A stretch of 64,000 nucleotides of DNA from positions 372,001 to 436,000 of the forward strand of contig NZ_JAAOJA010000001.1 in assembly GCF_013184545.1 (NCBI RefSeq). Reading direction: 5' to 3'. Origin of the DNA: Pseudomonas tumuqii. GTDB taxonomy: Bacteria > Pseudomonadota > Gammaproteobacteria > Pseudomonadales > Pseudomonadaceae. The translations under genes were made by a program, and so were the position numbers. Position 1 is the first letter of the stretch; every line of letters starts with the position of its first letter. This document shows positions 59,222 to 64,000 of the stretch, piece by piece. The notes under the pieces were generated by a model that saw only the letters and a list, made by a program, of their open reading frames with translations, made no database searches and was not told the origin of the DNA.

Positions 59222-59227
59222 TATAAT
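59222..59227 (+). promoter_or_regulatory. Candidate -10 element for ribF operon
   Basis: TATAAT, an exact consensus, lies 29 bases before the chosen ribF start. No good -35 match is seen at 16-18 bases upstream, so support is moderate. Confidence 0.35.
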
Positions 59228-59255
59228 CGGCCACTTTATGAGCAAGAAGCGCGTT

Positions 59256-60215
59256 ATGCAGCTGGTTCGAGGCCTACACAACTTGCGGCCCCAGCATCGG
59301 GGCTGTGTCGCCACTATTGGCAATTTCGACGGCGTCCATCGTGGCCATCAGGCCATTCTGGCGCGTTTGCGTGAGCGCGCGGCCGAGTTGGCGCTGCCCA
59401 GTTGCGTGGTGATTTTCGAGCCGCAGCCGCGTGAGTTCTTTGGCCCCGACACGGCGCCCGCGCGCCTGACGCGTCTGCGCGACAAGCTCGCGTTGCTGGC
59501 CGCCGAAGGTGTCGATCGGGTGCTGTGCCTGAGCTTCAACCCGCGTTTGCGCGAGTTGAGCGCCGCCGAATTCGTCCATAAGGTGCTGGTCGAGGGCCTG
59601 GGCGTGCGGCATCTGGAGGTCGGTGACGACTTCCGCTTCGGTTGCGACAGGGTCGGCGACTTCGCCTTTCTGGAGCAGGCCGGTGAGCGCGAAGGCTTTA
59701 CCGTCGAGGCCGCCGCGACGGTCGAACTGGATGGCGTGCGCGTCAGCAGTACCGGGGTGCGCGAGGCCCTGGCCGCGGGCGACTTCGTCCTGGCCGAACA
59801 CCTGCTCGGTCGCCCGTTCCAGATCGCCGGGCGCGTGCTGCACGGGCAGAAGCTGGGTCGCCAGCTGGATGCGCCGACCGCCAATGTGCAGCTCAAGCGC
59901 AAGCGCGTGCCACTGAGCGGGGTGTACCTGGTCAGCACCGAGGTGGACGGTCAGCCGTGGCCGGGGGTCGCCAATATCGGCGTGCGCCCGAGCGTGGCGG
60001 GCGATGGCAGTGCCCACCTCGAAGTGCATTTGCTGGATTTTGCCGGTGATCTGTATGGCCGGCGTTTGACGGTGGCATTCCACCACAAGCTGCGTGAAGA
60101 GCAGCGTTTCGCCTCCCTCGAGGCACTGAAGACGGCCATTGCTGCCGATATTGCCGCCGCCCGTGCCCACTGGCAGGGTCAACTGCACAACCTGTTGGCA
60201 GGGCCAACCGATTAA
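59256..60215 (+). CDS. ribF: Bifunctional riboflavin kinase/FAD synthetase
   Basis: A 319-residue enzyme making FMN and FAD. The N-terminal nucleotidyltransferase domain has [13 protein letters not shown] and SSTGVREAL, and the C-terminal kinase domain has [10 protein letters not shown] and GVYLVST. ATG 59256 ([10 protein letters not shown]) is chosen from the family; ATG 59238 is also possible, and neither has a strong ribosome site. ileS follows after 14 bases. Confidence 0.95.
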   Translation: MQLVRGLHNLRPQHRGCVATIGNFDGVHRGHQAILARLRERAAELALPSCVVIFEPQPREFFGPDTAPARLTRLRDKLALLAAEGVDRVLCLSFNPRLRELSAAEFVHKVLVEGLGVRHLEVGDDFRFGCDRVGDFAFLEQAGEREGFTVEAAATVELDGVRVSSTGVREALAAGDFVLAEHLLGRPFQIAGRVLHGQKLGRQLDAPTANVQLKRKRVPLSGVYLVSTEVDGQPWPGVANIGVRPSVAGDGSAHLEVHLLDFAGDLYGRRLTVAFHHKLREEQRFASLEALKTAIAADIAAARAHWQGQLHNLLAGPTD

Positions 60216-60229
60216 ATGAAGAGCCTGAA

Positions 60230-63061
60230 ATGACCGACTACAAAGCCACGCTAAATCTGCCAGATACCCAGTTCCCGATGAAGGCCGGCCTGCCGCAGCG
60301 CGAGCCGCAGATTCTGCAGCGCTGGAACGACATGGGTCTGTATCAGAAGCTGCGGCAGCTGGGCGAAGGCCGGCCGAAATTCGTCCTGCACGACGGCCCG
60401 CCCTATGCCAACGGCAGCATTCATATCGGTCATGCGGTCAACAAGATCCTCAAGGACATCATCACCCGCTCCAAGACCCTGGCCGGCTACGACGCCCCCT
60501 ATGTGCCGGGCTGGGACTGCCATGGCCTGCCGATCGAGCACAAGGTCGAGACCACCTTCGGCAAGAACCAGCCGTCCGACCTCACCCGCGAGCGCTGCCG
60601 CACCTATGCCGGCGAGCAGATCGAAGGGCAGAAGGCCGACTTCATCCGCCTCGGCGTGCTCGGCGACTGGGCCAACCCGTACAAGACCATGGACTTCGCC
60701 AACGAGGCCGGCGAGATCCGCGCCCTGGCCGAGATGGTCAAGCACGGCTTCGTGTTCAAGGGCCTGAAGCCGGTCAACTGGTGTTTCGACTGCGGTTCGG
60801 CGCTGGCCGAAGCCGAAGTCGAATACCAGGACAAGAAATCCGATGCCATCGACGTGGCCTTCCCGGTCGAAGATGCCGACCAGCTGGCCGCCGCCTTCGG
60901 TCTGGCCAGCCTGGGCAAGCCTGCCAGCATCGTGATCTGGACCACCACGCCCTGGACCATTCCGGCCAACCAGGCGCTCAACGTCCACCCCGAATTCAAC
61001 TACGCCCTGGTCGATACCGGCGACAAGCTGCTGGTCCTGGCCGAAGAACTGGTCGAGAGCAGCCTGCAGCGCTACGGCCTGCAAGGCGAAGTGCTGGCCA
61101 TCGCCAAGGGCGAGGCGCTCGAGCTGATCCGTTTCCGCCATCCGTTCTACGAGCGTTTCTCGCCGGTCTACCTGGCCGATTACGTCGACCTGGGCGCGGG
61201 CACCGGTATCGTCCATTCGGCGCCGGCCTACGGCGAGGACGACTTCCGTTCCTGCAAGGGCTACGGCATGAGCAATGACGACATTCTCAGCCCGGTGCAG
61301 AGCAATGGCGTGTACGTCGAGTCGTTGCCGTTCTTCGGCGGCCAGTTCATCTGGAAGGCCAACCCGAACATCGTCGCCAAGCTCGACGAAGTCGGTTGCC
61401 TGCTCAAGCACGAAGCCATCCAGCACAGCTACATGCACTGCTGGCGGCACAAGACCCCGCTGATCTACCGCGCCACCGCGCAGTGGTTCGTCGGCATGGA
61501 CACCCAACCGAACGAGGGCGACACCCTGCGCGAGCGGGCGCTGGCTGCCATCGAACAGACCGCCTTCGTCCCGGCCTGGGGCCAGGCGCGCCTGCACAGC
61601 ATGATCGCCGGCCGACCGGACTGGTGCATCTCGCGCCAGCGCAACTGGGGCGTGCCGATCCCGTTCTTCCTGCACAAGGAGAGCGGCGAGCTGCACCCGC
61701 GCACTGCCGAACTGATGGAGGCCGTAGCGCTACATGTCGAGCAGGCGGGCATCGAGGCCTGGTTCAAGCTGGATGCCGCCGAGTTGCTCGGTGACGAGGC
61801 CGCGCAGTACGACAAGATCAGCGACACCCTGGACGTCTGGTTCGACTCCGGCACCACCCACTGGCACGTGCTGCGCGGCTCCCATCCGCTCGGCCACGCC
61901 ACTGGCCCGCGCGCCGACCTGTATCTGGAAGGTTCCGACCAGCACCGTGGCTGGTTCCATTCGTCCCTGCTGACAGGCAGCGCCATCGACGGTCACGCGC
62001 CCTACAAGGAGCTGTTGACCCACGGCTTCGTGGTCGACGAGAACGGTCGCAAGATGTCCAAGTCGCTGGGCAACGTGGTCGCCCCGCAGGAAGTCAACGA
62101 CAGCCTGGGCGCCGACATCCTGCGCCTGTGGGTGGCGTCCACCGACTACTCCGGCGAGATGGCCGTGTCCAAGGTGATCCTGCAGCGCAGCGCCGATTCC
62201 TACCGGCGGATCCGCAACACCGCGCGCTTCCTGCTGGCCAACCTCAGCGGTTTCGACCCGGCGCAGCATGTGCTGCCCGCCGCGGACATGCTGGCCCTGG
62301 ACCGCTGGGCGGTGGATCGCGCCTTGCTGCTGCAGCGCGAGATCGAGGAAGCCTACGACAGCTACCGCTTCTGGAACGTCTACCAGAAGGTGCACAACTT
62401 CTGCGTGCAGGAGCTGGGCGGCTTCTACCTCGACATCATCAAGGACCGCCAGTACACCACCGCCGCCGACAGCGTGGCGCGCCGTTCCTGCCAGACCGCG
62501 CTGTTCCACATCGCCGAGGCGCTGGTGCGCTGGATCGCCCCGGTGCTGTCCTTCACCGCCGACGAGCTGTGGCAGTACCTGCCGGGCGAGCGCAACGAAT
62601 CGGTGATGCTCAACGGCTGGTACCAGGGCCTGAGCGAGCTGCCGCAGGATTTCGAGCTGAGCCGCGAGTTCTGGGAGCGGGTCATGGCGGTCAAGGTCGC
62701 GGTCAACAAGGAAATGGAGAACCTGCGCGCGGCCAAGGCCATCGGCGGCAACCTGCAGGCCGAGGTGACCCTCTACGCCGAAGACAGCCTGATCGCCGAC
62801 CTCAGCAAGCTCGGCAACGAGCTGCGCTTCGTGTTGATCACCTCGACTGCCAGCCTGGCGCCGCTCGCCAGTGCGCCAAGCGATGCGGTGGAGACCGAAG
62901 TGCCGGGCCTCAAGCTGAAAGTGCTCAAGTCCGGCCACGCCAAGTGCGCGCGCTGCTGGCACCACCGTGAAGACGTCGGGGTCAACCCGGCGCATCCGGA
63001 AATCTGCGGCCGCTGCGTGGACAACATCGAAGGCGCCGGCGAGGTTCGTCACTATGCGTGA
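60230..63061 (+). CDS. ileS: Isoleucyl-tRNA synthetase
   Basis: A 943-residue class I synthetase. It has the HIGH-type motif GSIHIGH (about 63-69), the editing domain, the KMSKS motif ([10 protein letters not shown], about 605-614) and a C-terminal zinc site with CARCWHH and CGRC. Length and the C-terminal zinc finger place it in the usual bacterial IleRS1 class, which is mupirocin-sensitive. It follows ribF by 14 bases in the conserved order. Confidence 0.98.
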   Translation: MTDYKATLNLPDTQFPMKAGLPQREPQILQRWNDMGLYQKLRQLGEGRPKFVLHDGPPYANGSIHIGHAVNKILKDIITRSKTLAGYDAPYVPGWDCHGLPIEHKVETTFGKNQPSDLTRERCRTYAGEQIEGQKADFIRLGVLGDWANPYKTMDFANEAGEIRALAEMVKHGFVFKGLKPVNWCFDCGSALAEAEVEYQDKKSDAIDVAFPVEDADQLAAAFGLASLGKPASIVIWTTTPWTIPANQALNVHPEFNYALVDTGDKLLVLAEELVESSLQRYGLQGEVLAIAKGEALELIRFRHPFYERFSPVYLADYVDLGAGTGIVHSAPAYGEDDFRSCKGYGMSNDDILSPVQSNGVYVESLPFFGGQFIWKANPNIVAKLDEVGCLLKHEAIQHSYMHCWRHKTPLIYRATAQWFVGMDTQPNEGDTLRERALAAIEQTAFVPAWGQARLHSMIAGRPDWCISRQRNWGVPIPFFLHKESGELHPRTAELMEAVALHVEQAGIEAWFKLDAAELLGDEAAQYDKISDTLDVWFDSGTTHWHVLRGSHPLGHATGPRADLYLEGSDQHRGWFHSSLLTGSAIDGHAPYKELLTHGFVVDENGRKMSKSLGNVVAPQEVNDSLGADILRLWVASTDYSGEMAVSKVILQRSADSYRRIRNTARFLLANLSGFDPAQHVLPAADMLALDRWAVDRALLLQREIEEAYDSYRFWNVYQKVHNFCVQELGGFYLDIIKDRQYTTAADSVARRSCQTALFHIAEALVRWIAPVLSFTADELWQYLPGERNESVMLNGWYQGLSELPQDFELSREFWERVMAVKVAVNKEMENLRAAKAIGGNLQAEVTLYAEDSLIADLSKLGNELRFVLITSTASLAPLASAPSDAVETEVPGLKLKVLKSGHAKCARCWHHREDVGVNPAHPEICGRCVDNIEGAGEVRHYA

Positions 63062-63083
63062 TGGCAGTCATGCGCGTTCTTGC

Positions 63084-63153
63084 GTAGGAGCCAGCTTGCT
63101 GCGGTCCGGCGCCCCGGCGATCCGCGGAATATCGCCAGCAAGCTGGCTCCTAC
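63084..63153. repeat. REP-type inverted pair between ileS and lspA
   Basis: Arms begin GTAGGAGCCAGCTTGCTG (63084) and end with the complement at 63153. The left arm differs from the 6600 and 17210 copies in its inner part. It lies inside the ileS-lspA operon. Confidence 0.85.
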
Positions 63154-63169
63154 AGATTGAGGGGCATTC

Positions 63170-63670
63170 ATGAGCGCCCGCTTCGGCCGGTTGCCCTGGC
63201 TGTGGCTGAGCCTGCTGGTGTTCGTGATCGATCAGGCCAGCAAGTTCTACTTCGACAACGCGCTGACCATGTACCAGCAGATCGTGGTGATCCCCGATTA
63301 CTTCAGCTGGACCCTGGCCTACAACACCGGCGCGGCGTTCAGCTTCCTGGCCGGGGCCTCGGGCTGGCAGCGCTGGCTGTTCGCCGTGATCGCCATCGTC
63401 ATCAGCGCTGTGCTGGTGGTCTGGCTCAAGCGCCTGAAACCGGACGAAACCTGGCTGGCCATGGCGCTGGCGCTGGTGCTCGGCGGTGCGCTGGGCAACC
63501 TGGTCGACCGGGTGATGTTCGGTCATGTGGTCGACTTCATCCTGGTGCACTGGCAACACCGCTGGTACTTCCCGGCCTTCAATGTCGCGGACGCCGCCAT
63601 TACCCTCGGCGCCATCCTCTTGGCGCTGGATATGTTCAAAAGCCACAAGTCCGGAGAAACCACCCCATGA
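63170..63670 (+). CDS. lspA: Lipoprotein signal peptidase (signal peptidase II)
   Basis: A 166-residue membrane protease with four helices. The two catalytic aspartates are in NLVDRVMFGHVVDF and FNVADAAITLG. It cleaves prolipoproteins after lipidation by Lgt. ATG 63170 follows TGAGGGG. It overlaps fkpB by 4 bases (ATGA). Confidence 0.96.
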   Translation: MSARFGRLPWLWLSLLVFVIDQASKFYFDNALTMYQQIVVIPDYFSWTLAYNTGAAFSFLAGASGWQRWLFAVIAIVISAVLVVWLKRLKPDETWLAMALALVLGGALGNLVDRVMFGHVVDFILVHWQHRWYFPAFNVADAAITLGAILLALDMFKSHKSGETTP

Positions 63671-64000
63671 CTGATGTACGTATCGGCCCGGACAGGGAAG
63701 TCACCCTGCATTTCGCTCTCAAGCTGGAAAACGGCGACGTGGTCGACAGCACCTTCGACAAACAGCCCGCCACCTTCAGGGTCGGCGACGGCAACCTGCT
63801 GCCGGGCTTCGAATCCGCCCTGTTCGGATTCAAGGCCGGCGACAAGCGCACCGTGCAGGTCCTGCCCGAGCATGGCTTCGGCCAGCCCAACCCGCAGAAC
63901 GTGCAGATCATGCCGCGCAGCCAGTTCAAGGACATGGAACTCTCCGACGGCCTGCTGGTGATCTTCAACGACGCCGCCAACGCCGAGCTGCCGGGCGTGG
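63667..64000 (+). CDS. fkpB: FKBP-type peptidyl-prolyl isomerase, SlyD-like (partial)
   Basis: The first 111 residues are present (MTDVRIGPDREVTLHFALKL... GDGNLLPGFESALFGFKAGDK); the rest lies beyond the window. The FKBP fold with an inserted flap (PQNVQIMPRSQF) is that of FkpB/SlpA, a short-chain cytosolic isomerase usually encoded after lspA and before ispH. Start ATG 63667 overlaps the lspA stop, indicating coupling. Confidence 0.92.
   Translation, partial: MTDVRIGPDREVTLHFALKLENGDVVDSTFDKQPATFRVGDGNLLPGFESALFGFKAGDKRTVQVLPEHGFGQPNPQNVQIMPRSQFKDMELSDGLLVIFNDAANAELPGV

Overview
The window is GC-rich, tightly packed chromosomal DNA that reads as a member of the genus Pseudomonas. The evidence is its core genes and their order (ispB, rplU-rpmA-obg-proB-creA, rpsT, murJ-ribF-ileS-lspA-fkpB; morA, mapZ, radA, mscL and fpr in one neighbourhood), an Anr-type box in front of a cyanide-insensitive oxidase, and many GTAG-bounded REP-like hairpins between genes. 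From memory the right half resembles the P. aeruginosa PA4557-PA4616 region with rearrangements. No rRNA, tRNA, CRISPR array, phage or complete insertion sequence was found.

Positions 1-24100 form a catabolic island for lignin-derived aromatics. It encodes coniferyl alcohol dehydrogenase (calA), coniferyl aldehyde dehydrogenase (calB), feruloyl-CoA synthetase (fcs) with a thiolase, vanillate O-demethylase (vanAB) with its repressor VanR, and 4-hydroxybenzoate hydroxylase (pobA) with PobR. Together these convert coniferyl alcohol to ferulate to feruloyl-CoA, vanillate to protocatechuate, and 4-hydroxybenzoate to protocatechuate. The hydratase/aldolase and vanillin dehydrogenase are not in the window and presumably lie to the left. 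Regulation can be read in places: two VanR operators before vanA, palindromes between the marR gene and calB, and a sigma-54 enhancer-binding regulator divergent from calA, with a palindromic candidate UAS and a GG-N10-GC promoter between them. Downstream of calA lie five codirectional envelope genes (DUF1302 outer-membrane protein, DUF1329 protein, YCF48/BNR-repeat protein, RND/MMPL transporter, secreted unknown). They are the best candidates for a poorly described trans-envelope transport system serving this pathway.

Positions 24100-34300 carry trmA, an NCS2 purine permease, a DJ-1 family gene, an MFS exporter, the cioAB oxidase with a 47-residue DUF2474 protein, rlmG, fpr and mscL. Positions 34300-46000 hold an EAL-domain remnant, two YdcH-like genes, radA, the PilZ protein mapZ, glyA, several small conserved genes, a Lon-like protease, a DksA/TraR-type zinc-finger protein and ettA. 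Positions 46280-50536 encode a 1418-residue PAS-GGDEF-EAL protein of the MorA type. From 50693 to the end are housekeeping genes for protein folding, polyprenyl synthesis, ribosome assembly, proline synthesis, the peptidoglycan lipid II flippase, FAD synthesis, isoleucyl-tRNA synthetase and lipoprotein signal peptidase, ending inside fkpB.

Intergenic DNA is rich in inverted repeats. At least five families begin with GTAG and end with CTAC; in two cases (vanR and vanB) this terminal TAG is the stop codon of the adjacent gene. A further, longer repeat occurs three times within about 4.3 kb around radA and glyA.
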